Source: Sthenelais limicola (taxonomy: Eukaryota > Annelida > Polychaeta > Phyllodocida > Sigalionidae). Taken from it: 64,000 nucleotides of DNA. Under the pieces are notes generated by a model that was given only the letters and a program-made list of their open reading frames with translations, had not been told where the DNA came from and did no database searches. A program made the position numbers and the translations under genes. This document shows, piece after piece, positions 35,283-47,222 of the stretch. Positions within the stretch are counted from its first letter, which is position 1. Each line of letters begins with the position of its first letter. Location: positions 38,700,298 through 38,764,297 of the forward strand of contig OW804097.1 of the NCBI GenBank assembly GCA_942159475.1, written 5' to 3'.

Positions 35283-35519
35283 CTAATTACAAGCGGTTAC
35301 AAGCAGCACATCACCAGATCTATGTAATTTAGTTTGGTCTTTGGATGAATAATCATGTCTTGCTGTATAAGAATGTTGAATAAAAAACCCATCCACATCA
35401 AATGCATTAAGAAAATGATTAAGAAATGCATAGTCATTATTAAACCCAGGCGGCAAGCCTCCTTGCTCGGGTATTTGAGAATGAGGAACATGAACTGTAA
35501 AACGAACTCTCACTAACAA
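35283..35519 (-). CDS. Candidate terminal exon of an unidentified gene
   Basis: The open frame of about 78 codons ends with TAG at 35283-35285. It has non-repetitive, protein-like composition: VRFTVHVPHSQIPEQGG near the start, then LPPGFNNDYAFLNHFLNAFD. A splice-acceptor-like TTTATTTCAAATCTTGTTAG lies immediately upstream in minus-strand order, near 35518. If it is an exon, the coding part may begin at the VRV residues rather than at the ATG. I do not recognise the family, and no companion exons were found within the window. It could equally be a piece of an unrecognised mobile element. Confidence 0.3.
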   Translation of the reverse strand: MLVRVRFTVHVPHSQIPEQGGLPPGFNNDYAFLNHFLNAFDVDGFFIQHSYTARHDYSSKDQTKLHRSGDVLLVTACN

Positions 35520-35559
35520 GATTTGAAATAAAGTATTTCAAATCTTAGCACAAGAATAC

Positions 35560-36305
35560 GCCTTGTAAATTTGATATTAATGTGTGTGCTCGTGTTTTCA
35601 ACTGGATATGCGTGATTGTATGTGTTATGCTAAAAAACTTTCAATATTACTACTTTCAGTTAAACATACATTTTAATAATTATAATATGATTCTTTAATT
35701 GCCATGAGAAAAACAGAAGACAAACAGAAAAATGTCAAGTTCAGCAGGTCTCAAGTGAATTGCATGCCTCTTTTGAAAGATAATTACATATGGCAATGAA
35801 CTAGTGAAATAGGCCCATGATACATTGCGAATCCAACCCAAGCTGATGTACATGGTGTACATTCATTAGAAATTAGGGCAGGCACACAGATTGTGAGAAG
35901 TACATAATGGACGAGCATCATTAGTTGAATCCCACAAATTGGATTGGGGCCATAAACCATTCACGATATGATGCTACCATTCCATCATCTTTAGATCTTG
36001 TAACGGATCCTGGAAATCAGTCTTACAAGCTTAGGGAGGAGGAGAGGATCTGTGATTATGTTTCATAATCAGTAACATAAAAATGTGGTACAAAATTGTG
36101 TTCATAATCAAATGTTCCTAATTCATCGGCTGGTTTACATACAAACTGAAGTAGGATTGACCAGAAGGTGTGTGGAAAGTTGTAATAAACATGGCTGCTG
36201 CTGGGCATGAGTGGAGAGTACAGGGGCCTTTTCTCTAAGCTAAATAAAATGAAGATTAATATCATAATTATATTTAATTCACTCTGCATAGGAGTTCAAT
36301 GTACC
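35560..36305. other. Gene-free stretch
   Basis: No feature is supported. ATGTACCTCCACATATG at 36299-36315, at the edge of the first 3,222-bp element, resembles the sequence just beyond the second element. Confidence 0.4.
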
Positions 36306-36310
36306 TCCAC

Positions 36311-39300
36311 ATATGGGTCAAATTTTTTTAGAATGTACAATTGCGATTTTGTGAGGATTAGGAGGAATGAAAAAAAAAATGATAAGTATAAAGTCATATT
36401 CCTCCTGACACTTATCATATATGTCTCCACCACCTAAAAACACCAATTATACTAAAAAAAATTAAATATGTCAGTTTTTATGATGGTTGAAACAAAGTGA
36501 TCTTGTTTTAGGGTATGCCCGGTATCAAATGAAGTAGTAGCTCTTTAAGTCCTCAATAACTCAGGGTATAATGATTCAATTTCCAAATAAAAAATACTTC
36601 CTTATAAGGATTAAATGTTCATTTACTAGCATACCAATCCATATCCATGTATCATCACAGCTTATTATGTGAGTCATGAAAGCAAATGAATTACATTTCC
36701 CCAAAACAGGTGTATTTTGACCAGAAATATATGATTCAAATATAAATTCAATAATACTGTAGTTGTTGCTATAAACGGGATTAAAACCGGTTTTCTGGCA
36801 ACATATACATCTTTCCCATCAACTTAGCAACTTGTAACCAATTTACCATGTTCAGTATCTCTGAGAAAATTGGTAATAGAAGCCATCTTTGATACCGGGC
36901 ATCCCTTTGTATATGATACCGGGCATCCCCTCAGTAAAGTACCCATTATCTGATGTCTCACTGTGACTACAAAAGTGGACTAAACCAATTGAAACCTAGC
37001 AAGTGTATGAACAACATCTATGGTAATACATACAGGCTCGAATAATTGCAATTCCATTCATTTGAGTTGTATTTGGATATAGAACTGTGAGAATTGGAAA
37101 AAAAATCACTTCTCCGCCAACTTTCAGACCCCAAATAAATCAGAAAGTGGCAATATTCATAATAGAAAATAATTTACATTAGAAAAGAAATATATCTAAC
37201 ACACAAAAAATCAAATTTCAATACATTCCTTTACTGAATAATACCTTACTGGGTCTCAGTCTAACACCCATTCAAATATACCGGGCATCCCTCTTTACTA
37301 CTCCTCTGACTTTGACATCTCAAATAAATCAGAAAGGGTTCATATCAATAATAGAAAAGGTTTTACATCAAAGGAGAAATATACTTGGTACACAATTATG
37401 AAGTTTCAAGTCACTCCTTCACTAAATAACACTTCCCTGTGCCTGAGACCAACACCCCCACACATATACCGGGCATCCCTCTACATATACCGGGCATCCC
37501 CCAGTAGAGGACCTTTTATCTGACATCCCACCATGGCTACTAAAATGGAAACAACCACATGGAACTCAGTAACTACATAAACAACATGTATAGTAAATCA
37601 TACAGGCTATCAAATCAATGATAAACAATCAATATGATGAATCATCAAATTTCTGAATAAAAATATATAGTGGTTGAGAACATCAAAAAAATAAAAGTTT
37701 CCCTATCTCATTTTTAATGTTCCCACATGTTAGGGGAAGGAACAGGCCATGTTACTGCAAAAACTACAGAAGATAAAGTCACGTGTGTAGAAGTTATGAC
37801 AAAAATTCTACCGTTCAGGGGATGCCCAGGGATGCCCGGTATCATGATTTTGATTAAAGTTGAATTAAATTGCATGGAAATAAGGCATAAAGCCACATAC
37901 ATATGTACAGTAAGGCATTATACGTTGAAATGGTAAGTTTTATGGTGATTTCTAGATTCAAAATGGACTTAGTCAAGGGCAATAGGATTTATGGGGGGGA
38001 TGCCCGGTATGGGGGGATGCCCGGTATCAACCACTCCTTTAATGTACTTTAAAGAAGTGTCTATTGTGTTTATGAACAAATCTTCACTGGTACCTTGAAT
38101 AAACAATTGCAAGGGACATTGACACATAATAGGAGGACCCTACATACAATAATAATGCTATTTTTCTATAATATATCAACAGAAAATGATTGGTGTGGCA
38201 TGCCTCATATCAAATCAAAACACATTTGCCTTAACATCCCTGTCCCTACAACCCTAAATATTTGCTGAATTATGCATATATGACGTTTCTATTCAATAAA
38301 AACTAATTTGACATGACACCTATTGAGAAACAATTGTGAAGTGTGCTTAGAAATCAAGTTCAAAGGTGTTGGTACCGGGTATCCCCTCTTGGATTCTTGT
38401 TAACAATAAGGCTGCATTACTCCTTCCTTTATCCTATGGTAGGAACTAACTATACTTAGAATGGTTAAAAACAACTTTTTAAACATATTAATAATGATTA
38501 GACAGCTGAATATCACACAGATTGCTGATTCTTAATCATTTAAAAAATATTTCCACGCCATACAAGTGGATGTATAATCCTCTATCACTCTCATTCTGGT
38601 TGACAACGTCCAAGAAATCCCCAGAATACCTGCCCAATAACTTTATGTGGTGGTTGTCTTAGTTTCCAAAAGAAAAAACAGAGGCTTGGTCCTAATTAAA
38701 ACAGCTGAATGTTAGTCCTAGCTTTTCCCTTCCTGCCATACCGGGCATCCCTCAATATACCGGGTATACCCCTGATATAATTTGCACTCATATCTCCACA
38801 ATAGTTTTTCTTAAAAGAATGTAATTTGGGGTATATATGAAGATACATACTGGGATAACACAAACGGAAATTTAGTACCATAGTACCAGTTGAACTTGGT
38901 CTACATGATAATAGGTTACAGGGCATACCCGGTATGAAATAGTATAAAATCTCCGGTTTGGTAAACATTGAACCATAACCCTGTTAATGTCTGCATTACT
39001 GGCTAAATTGTACTAAGATTGCATTAATAATATGTTAAAGTGTATTCTAGATATTTTAAATCATATGCTAAGGATATATTCATGGCCAGTATACTATAAT
39101 CTTTATTTGATACCGGGCATACCCATGTGACTTCTGAAAATTGGAGATTTGAGTATAGGACTGGCATACTGTGATGAAGGCTAATAGAAGGCTAAAACTT
39201 TACCAAGTTGTCACATATATGTATAAGGAATGAAACCAGGTGAAATATGATACCTAGAACAGTTACTTTTTTTCAGAATGGAGGTACAATGTGTAAAAGT

Positions 39301-39532
39301 AGTGAATTCTGAGGTGTTTTTATAAGAAAATCAACATTTAAGGTGATTTATTGCATACAACACGTACAAATATGTAACTAATGTGTACATTTTCGTAAAG
39401 CTTAGGATGTCTCCTTTCCAATGATACCAAGATCATCAGGATTGATTCATTTTTGTGCAATAACCATTCAGTATAATGTGCAAAGGTCAGGAATTTTGCA
39501 ATTGTACATTCTAAAAAAATTTGACCCATATA
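36311..39532 (+). mobile_element. 3,222-bp TIR element E1, copy 1
   Basis: It starts ATATGGGTCAAATTTTTTTA and ends with the exact reverse complement; the match extends at least 34 bp (36311-36344 with 39499-39532), ending at GCAATTG. TA flanks both sides if the ends are taken as TGGGTC...GACCCA, which would fit a TA target duplication; other choices cannot be excluded. No transposase is visible: the longest frames are 60-90 codons. Instead there are 14 copies of a motif near ATACCGGGCATCCC. Plus-orientation sites start at 36891, 36915, 37278, 37466, 37487, 38371, 38738, 38757 and 39109. Minus-orientation sites start at 36511, 37829, 37997, 38014 and 38921. Copy 2 begins 3,653 bp later. Best described as a non-autonomous DNA transposon of unknown superfamily. 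Confidence 0.75.
36511..39124. repeat. Dispersed 14-16-bp motif array in E1 copy 1 (14 sites)
   Basis: The consensus is GATACCGGGCATCCC, with tolerated changes GCATACCC and GTATCCCC. Four doublets share the same orientation with start-to-start spacing of 24 (36891/36915), 21 (37466/37487), 17 (37997/38014) and 19 bp (38738/38757). Intervening sequence is unrelated AT-rich DNA, so this is a motif array and not a tandem satellite. In translation the motif gives IPGIP-like or GMPGI-like runs, but frames and strands vary and stops intervene, so a peptide role is unlikely. The near-invariant CCGGG centre suggests sites for a protein. Confidence 0.8.
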
Positions 39533-39963
39533 TGTCATGTAATTCAGCTTTCGCTGAGTTGACCAATACATGTTACATTTTAATGAGAATTTTCCCTTTC
39601 CTTTTGCAGGTGAGTGAAGTTCGTATTTTACTGTTCATGATGCCTAGGTGTTTGTGAGTACAGGTATATGTGCCGTCTCCTGCAGTCCTGCAGCCATATA
39701 TATTCTTACAGCTTTAGAAGCCTTTAGTTTAATATTTATGTTCAGAGATCACCGAGTTCTATGTGTTGCGTTTAGCTACATCGTCCTATAGAGTCAATTA
39801 TCTGAATTTAGCAGCATCAAGAGAGGAGGAAACCTGAGCTGTTAAGAACATGTTAATGTCCTCACCCATATGAAATTCAAGCAGTTTATTATCCGGCTAT
39901 TCAGTAGTACATTATCCATAATTTTATTTCAAGTTAAGCTGGTATGACGTCCAGATCCTCGAT
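39533..39963. other. 431-bp spacer between the two E1 copies
   Basis: Single-copy sequence within this window. CCCTTTCCTTTTGCAG/GTGAGTG near 39595-39617 looks like a splice acceptor and donor back to back but encloses no exon. No motif sites are present here, which supports the element boundaries. Confidence 0.5.
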
Positions 39964-42900
39964 ATATGGGTCAAATTTTTTTAGAATGTACAATTGCGAT
40001 TTTGTGAGGATTAGGAGGAATGAAAAAAACAATGATAAGTATAAAGTCATATTCCTCCTGACACTTATCATATATGTCTCCACCACCTAAAAACACCAAT
40101 TATACTAAAAAAAATTAAATATGTCAGTTTTTATGATGGTTGAAACAAAGTGATCTTGTTTTAGGGTATGCCCGGTATCAAATGAAGTAGTAGCTCTTTA
40201 AGTCCTCAATAACTCAGGGTATAATGATTCAATTTCCAAATAAAAAATACTTCCTTATAAGGATTAAATGTTCATTTACTAGCATACCAATCCATATCCA
40301 TGTATCATCACAGCTTATTATGTGAGTCATGAAAGCAAATGAATTACATTTCCCCAAAACAGGTGTATTTTGACCAGAAATATATGATTCAAATATAAAT
40401 TCAATAATACTGTAGTTGTTGCTATAAACGGGATTAAAACCGGTTTTCTGGCAACATATACATCTTTCCCATCAACTTAGCAACTTGTAACCAATTTACC
40501 ATGTTCAGTATCTCTGAGAAAATTGGTAATAGAAGCCATCTTTGATACCGGGCATCCCTTTGTATATGATACCGGGCATCCCCTCAGTAAAGTACCCATT
40601 ATCTGATGTCTCACTGTGACTACAAAAGTGGACTAAACCAATTGAAACCTAGCAAGTGTATGAACAACATCTATGGTAATACATACAGGCTCGAATAATT
40701 GCAATTCCATTCATTTGAGTTGTATTTGGATATAGAACTGTGAGAATTGGAAAAAAAATCACTTCTCCGCCAACTTTCAGACCCCAAATAAATCAGAAAG
40801 TGGCAATATTCATAATAGAAAATAATTTACATTAGAAAAGAAATATATCTAACACACAAAAAATCAAATTTCAATACATTCCTTTACTGAATAATACCTT
40901 ACTGGGTCTCAGTCTAACACCCATTCAAATATACCGGGCATCCCTCTTTACTACTCCTCTGACTTTGACATCTCAAATAAATCAGAAAGGGTTCATATCA
41001 ATAATAGAAAAGGTTTTACATCAAAGGAGAAATATACTTGGTACACAATTATGAAGTTTCAAGTCACTCCTTCACTAAATAACACTTCCCTGTGCCTGAG
41101 ACCAACACCCCCACACATATACCGGGCATCCCTCTACATATACCGGGCATCCCCCAGTAGAGGACCTTTTATCTGACATCCCACCATGGCTACTAAAATG
41201 GAAACAACCACATGGAACTCAGTAACTACATAAACAACATGTATAGTAAATCATACAGGCTATCAAATCAATGATAAACAATCAATATGATGAATCATCA
41301 AATTTCTGAATAAAAATATATAGTGGTTGAGAACATCAAAAAAATAAAAGTTTCCCTATCTCATTTTTAATGTTCCCACATGTTAGGGGAAGGAACAGGC
41401 CATGTTACTGCAAAAACTACAGAAGATAAAGTCACGTGTGTAGAAGTTATGACAAAAATTCTACCGTTCAGGGGATGCCCAGGGATGCCCGGTATCATGA
41501 TTTTGATTAAAGTTGAATTAAATTGCATGGAAATAAGGCATAAAGCCACATACATATGTACAGTAAGGCATTATACGTTGAAATGGTAAGTTTTATGGTG
41601 ATTTCTAGATTCAAAATGGACTTAGTCAAGGGCAATAGGATTTATGGGGGGGATGCCCGGTATGGGGGGATGCCCGGTATCAACCACTCCTTTAATGTAC
41701 TTTAAAGAAGTGTCTATTGTGTTTATGAACAAATCTTCACTGGTACCTTGAATAAACAATTGCAAGGGACATTGACACATAATAGGAGGACCCTACATAC
41801 AATAATAATGCTATTTTTCTATAATATATCAACAGAAAATGATTGGTGTGGCATGCCTCATATCAAATCAAAACACATTTGCCTTAACATCCCTGTCCCT
41901 ACAACCCTAAATATTTGCTGAATTATGCATATATGACGTTTCTATTCAATAAAAACTAATTTGACATGACACCTATTGAGAAACAATTGTGAAGTGTGCT
42001 TAGAAATCAAGTTCAAAGGTGTTGGTACCGGGTATCCCCTCTTGGATTCTTGTTAACAATAAGGCTGCATTACTCCTTCCTTTATCCTATGGTAGGAACT
42101 AACTATACTTAGAATGGTTAAAAACAACTTTTTAAACATATTAATAATGATTAGACAGCTGAATATCACACAGATTGCTGATTCTTAATCATTTAAAAAA
42201 TATTTCCACGCCATACAAGTGGATGTATAATCCTCTATCACTCTCATTCTGGTTGACAACGTCCAAGAAATCCCCAGAATACCTGCCCAATAACTTTATG
42301 TGGTGGTTGTCTTAGTTTCCAAAAGAAAAAACAGAGGCTTGGTCCTAATTAAAACAGCTGAATGTTAGTCCTAGCTTTTCCCTTCCTGCCATACCGGGCA
42401 TCCCTCAATATACCGGGTATACCCCTGATATAATTTGCACTCATATCTCCACAATAGTTTTTCTTAAAAGAATGTAATTTGGGGTATATATGAAGATACA
42501 TACTGGGATAACACAAACGGAAATTTAGTACCATAGTACCAGTTGAACTTGGTCTACATGATAATAGGTTACAGGGCATACCCGGTATGAAATAGTATAA
42601 AATCTCCGGTTTGGTAAACATTGAACCATAACCCTGTTAATGTCTGCATTACTGGCTAAATTGTACTAAGATTGCATTAATAATATGTTAAAGTGTATTC
42701 TAGATATTTTAAATCATATGCTAAGGATATATTCATGGCCAGTATACTATAATCTTTATTTGATACCGGGCATACCCATGTGACTTCTGAAAATTGGAGA
42801 TTTGAGTATAGGACTGGCATACTGTGATGAAGGCTAATAGAAGGCTAAAACTTTACCAAGTTGTCACATATATGTATAAGGAATGAAACCAGGTGAAATA

Positions 42901-43185
42901 TGATACCTAGAACAGTTACTTTTTTTCAGAATGGAGGTACAATGTGTAAAAGTAGTGAATTCTGAGGTGTTTTTATAAGAAAATCAACATTTAAGGTGAT
43001 TTATTGCATACAACACGTACAAATATGTAACTAATGTGTACATTTTCGTAAAGCTTAGGATGTCTCCTTTCCAATGATACCAAGATCATCAGGATCGATT
43101 CATTTTTGTGCAATAACCATTCAGTATAATGTGCAAAGGTCAGGAATTTTGCAATTGTACATTCTAAAAAAATTTGACCCATATA
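39964..43185 (+). mobile_element. 3,222-bp TIR element E1, copy 2
   Basis: Same orientation and same length as copy 1, offset by exactly 3,653 bp at both ends, so there is no net indel. By eye I found only two differences: one base in the A-run near 36371/40030, and T versus C at 39441/43094. It has the same perfect TIRs, and all 14 motif sites are conserved. Flanks differ from copy 1 (GATCCTCGA before, CATGTGATG after), apart from the TA next to the ends. ATATGAACCAAATATCTAG at 43207 loosely resembles the TIR and may be a decayed third end. Confidence 0.75.
40164..42777. repeat. Dispersed motif array in E1 copy 2 (14 sites)
   Basis: The same 14 sites as in copy 1 occur shifted by 3,653 bp, from GGGTATGCCCGGTATC at 40164 to GATACCGGGCATACCC at 42762-42777. 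Orientation and spacing are identical. Confidence 0.8.
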
Positions 43186-43229
43186 CATGTGATGTACACC
43201 TCCCCACATATGAACCAAATATCTAGTAG

Positions 43230-46200
43230 ATTAATGATCGTAGAAATATTTTGGTTTCACAGTGAGAATGACACATTTTTATCAGGCTGTTCTGATTCAG
43301 GGAAAAACTGGATCAACATTGGCTTCATGCAAAGACCCTATTTCTGATGTTGTTAAGGACTACTAATGTTAAGCCTGGTATTTACCAGCTAATCTTTCTC
43401 TGAAGCCCTGTTGAAATATTCTACAACCTCATTCATAATTCAATCTCTCTATTTTCTCAAAGGGTTTCTTGGGAAACACACGCTAGCATTCTTGCATATT
43501 TAATGAATGCAGTTGACGATGATCAAAAGGAACTCATAAAGCCTAATCTGTCCCCAATTGCCTTGACATGGAAAGGCTCTTTGAAGGAATTCCTACCATA
43601 TGGATCGTGACGAGGTCACGCTGTTATACGCAGATCTCACGAGACCCAAAGGACACACGTGATCAGGACAAGCCCATAGAGGCATCAACGGTATTTTAGG
43701 GTTTTGCAAGCGGATGGGAAAGGGGTACGGGGCTAATTAAGTACTTATTGTACAATACGTTTTTCTGTCCTTCCTCTGTCTTTACAAGTTACAACCTATA
43801 TATCTGTCCCTTTCCCTTCCAACTCTTCACTCCCTCTCTCTCCCTCGCTCTTCTCAACAGCTCTCTATATACCTGTCACCCATCCGAACATCGGTTATTT
43901 TGGCCAGTATCAAACCGTCATCTATTAATGAGGGAAAAGGCAAATCATCAGGATTCCTGGACCCATTCAACAGCCCTTACCTCTTCGCCCTCCCTCTCCC
44001 TCTCCCCCGGGACCCGCCAACGACACCAGTGCCCCCTTGTGGGCTCTTCACTAAATCTCAACCGGTTCTCCATGTCACGTGACAGTCTGCCACAGGTTTC
44101 CCCTGGTGGCCGCTGGGGCAATTAACACCCGCTCTGCGATCAGTGCTGGGCGACTGGGGGCGCTTCCGTCGGATGTTTTGACATTTCTGAGTGTACTTGG
44201 TGATTTCCAAGAGGCAATTTGTGCCAGTGTGGCGAGTATATATCATCAGGAGGCTCATATAGACTTTGATCTAAGCTTTCGGCGCAGGATATCTCCTGTC
44301 CTGTATCACGAAAGTATATCAGCAATTCACTCTATATTATAAGCGTTGCCTCGGTCAATGGAAAGCCAGATGTCTCGTTTATGATCTTTATTAAGGAATT
44401 ACATGGTTTGCCCACCTGTCTCCATCGTCCGTTTGTGTCACCTGCCTGGTACATTATGCCATCTCTCGTTATCATGATGCCAAGGAATTTAACATTGAAC
44501 TCCCAAATAATAGATTTATATGTATTTCAAGTGTAACATTATATTTTTATCAGTTGATAGTTCCTTCTTAGATAACATAAACTTGCAGGTTTAACTATAA
44601 TAGAAATAATTCGTTATTCGTCGATATCGAAAAACAAAAAAAGAGATGCACTTTTCAACTATGCCCTGTTTACTGTCAATTGGAATGTGCTCGATCTCAT
44701 CTTTTCAAATAATAATATTATAATATCTCAAAATTAGACTTTGCGACGTGTGACTTATTTTCCTGTAACACACCACAATTATGTCTGATGAGAATGTTAT
44801 CGATTATGACGGATATATTTTATATATTTGATAAAAAGCTTATCCAGAAAATTCGAAAAATCATCATAATGTCGGGAAAACATTTTTCATGAAGCATTAA
44901 TTGCGAGCTGGATTTTAAATCAGCCTCGTTGTAACACTATAACTTCTGATGTCACCAGATGAGCACTGAAAATAAATCCATCTTAAAAACCAGCACAAAA
45001 TGCAAAGCCATTCAAAGGGAAATGTAAGCCCACTGTAATATCAGCCCTTACATTTCAAAGGCTTCAAAGAGTTTTTATGCATCCATCCTGATCCAGAATT
45101 GCAAAAGTCGGGTGGAGGGCTTTTGTGGATTGGGGTGGCAGGGGGTGGGGGTGGGGTATGGAAAAGGAGTCGCAAAGTTAAGCACCGAGCTTGTTATAAT
45201 CTCTTGCCAGACTTTGGGATCTCTTGTCAGACTTTGAAAACTGTTGCATTATTTATCAGTACGCTGAAAGGTGTCAAATCGGGCTATTATCCAGTTTGTG
45301 GTAATGTGGAGTTAACACCCTGCTACAAGTCCAGGAAGGATAACAATAAACTGTCAACAAGATCGTTCATAAGAATTCCGTGTCTCCTTTACCCTCTTTA
45401 GATGTCTTTATAGATGTATCTAAGCTGTTATCCCAGTAGTACAAGTATTTAACAATTCGATAACAATTTTACTTTTCAAATTTAGAATATAATTTCTTTA
45501 AGTGGATAGTTAGTTTAATATTCGTGACTTAAAACACAGCAATGAGTGTGATTCAGTTTCCCCTAATGAATCACCTGAAGCCTAGGACATTGTGTGTACA
45601 GAGCACATAGAACTTGGGAATTACATTTTATTTGGAGAGGAGTTTGGACTGTAATAAGCAGGTTTCCTCCATCTGATTTCAAAGGCGAATTAAAGCCTTT
45701 GACTCTCTATGACATCATTAGCCAGTAAAATAACTCAGGTTATCAGTTGGGCCTGGTGATGGCAACAGTACACAATGTATAGAGTGAAATCTAAGACGGC
45801 ATAAAGACAACGAAATACTTGTGCTTCTTTTTTGAGAATCACAACTATTCATTTTTTCTTTTATTAGATTTTTATATCCCAAGGCTGCACAGACATATTT
45901 CTCTATGGTCTAAGGGGGTAGATCCCTTTAGCCCCTCCCTCTGATCTCATCTTTTGTTACTTCTTTCTCTGTCCCCACTAGCGTCTCAAAAGAGATTTCG
46001 CTACCCAAGAGGGGAAATGTACATTTGGAGGTCACGTGCAATGCCTTCAAGGACGGAATGGCTTGGAGGAACGCCTTTTAATCTGTCATGTGCTGAACGT
46101 CCGTCAAAGAATCCTACTCACCTTCTAAGGACTGAAGAGCCCAAAGGGTTTAATTTGAAATGACTACAGATTAATCAAGTCTGTTGATGGTTAAAAAATG

Positions 46201-46730
46201 ACACGTAATAAATAACCCTGGATAGAATAATATATTGGAAACACCATCATATTATATTTTTACATTGATTAATTACAGTGTCAAATACTTTGTATAAGTT
46301 CTGAATGAATAATATGACTCGTACGTCGATGGTACTATGAATGGTGTCTTATTATCATGCCTGAGTCATTTTTTCCATCGCCAATGAACACAACAGTGAG
46401 AATAAATTAGGTACAGTGATATTATAAATAATAAGGACATAAAAGGTAACATTAGTAGAGGGCCAAGACAGATGTATATTTTTTGTGAGATTGAGTAATA
46501 TTTCTGTACTCCTCTCTGCTATCATTGAAAACAACATATCGTCCCCCATCATGTCTTCCTCCTCTTGAAACAAACCTTGCAGCAAATCACTTTTTGATAG
46601 GTCGAGAGCTCTCAGGCAACCAATCAGAATGCACCTGTCATAGACACGATCAAATATCCATACGCTTCATGTAGAAAAACAGCTAATTACTAAGATTCCC
46701 AGTCGAATTTAACTACATAAAACACAAAGC
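43230..46730. other. Gene-free stretch
   Basis: No gene is supported. Pyrimidine-rich sequence at 43760-43870 and overlapping frames at 43748-44342 are not protein-like. A dispersed R1 end lies at 44724-44773. G-rich sequence occurs near 45110-45165. The frames at 45954-46163 were considered as an exon and rejected. Confidence 0.4.
44724..44773 (-). repeat. Dispersed repeat end, family R1, copy 4
   Basis: Its reverse complement reads TGTGTTACAGGAAAATAAGT, then CACACGTCGCAAAG, and ends TTTTGAGAT. It is the closest match to the copy at 171-222. Confidence 0.55.
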
Positions 46731-46735
46731 TGTCC

Positions 46736-46862
46736 CTAAAGGCCCATTCACATTACAACGGCGGATTGGTGTACGGCTGCCGCACGGCAAAATACACAAT
46801 GTTAAAGTATTACAGCCGGCAAGGTCGGCCGGCTGGTCGTGTTAATGTGAATGGACCTTTAG
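46736..46862. mobile_element. 127-bp MITE
   Basis: CTAAAGGCCCATTCACATTA at 46736-46755 is repeated inverted at 46843-46862 with one mismatch. The interior is GC-rich (GCCGGC, GGCCGGCTGG) and partly self-complementary. No coding and no unambiguous target duplication. Ends of the CTAAAGGYCCATTCACA type are, as I recall, common in hAT-like MITEs of aquatic animals. Confidence 0.75.
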
Positions 46863-47159
46863 AGAAAAGCACATCCTTTTCAACTGAATGCAATGTGCAC
46901 AGTCTTTCATGTCCCAAGCTTCTCCACGACATTCATGTTCAGTACAAGATTGATTTCAATGCACCCTCCCCTCAACACACATACACTCAGCCCACAGGCC
47001 GGGAAGAGGGTGATAAAAACATCAGTCGCACAGGATAGAAATGTTTGGTATGAAAGCTATATGAAACGATCAATCAACAGTTACCTTTTGGGGTTCAGCA
47101 TAGGCCTACTAGTCATACCAGAGTACAAGTCGATATTGCATGGGTATGGGTGAAACCTA

Positions 47160-47222
47160 TAGGAGAGAAAAAGAGAGAGGGAGGGGGAGGAGAGAGGGAC
47201 AGAGTAAGAGTGAGAGAGGCAT
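47160..47222 (+). repeat. GA-rich simple sequence
   Basis: About 60 bp of GAGAGA/GGGAGG purine tract, a shorter analogue of the tract at 1738-2072. Confidence 0.7.

Noticed and set aside
37714..38968. Frames of 60-90 codons inside E1 with IPGIPG or FIPGM runs, identical in both copies
   Set aside because: The runs are translations of the DNA motif; frames and strands differ from site to site, and identity reflects the recent duplication.
36311..43185. CRISPR-like array or bacterial repeat system
   Set aside because: The motif occurs in both orientations with irregular spacing in a eukaryotic context with TIRs; there are no regular spacers and no cas-like genes.
45982..46128. Possible exon after a CTCTGTCCCCACTAG acceptor, open in more than one frame
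   Set aside because: No donor, no consistent protein-like frame and no partner exon; open by chance over 150 bp.
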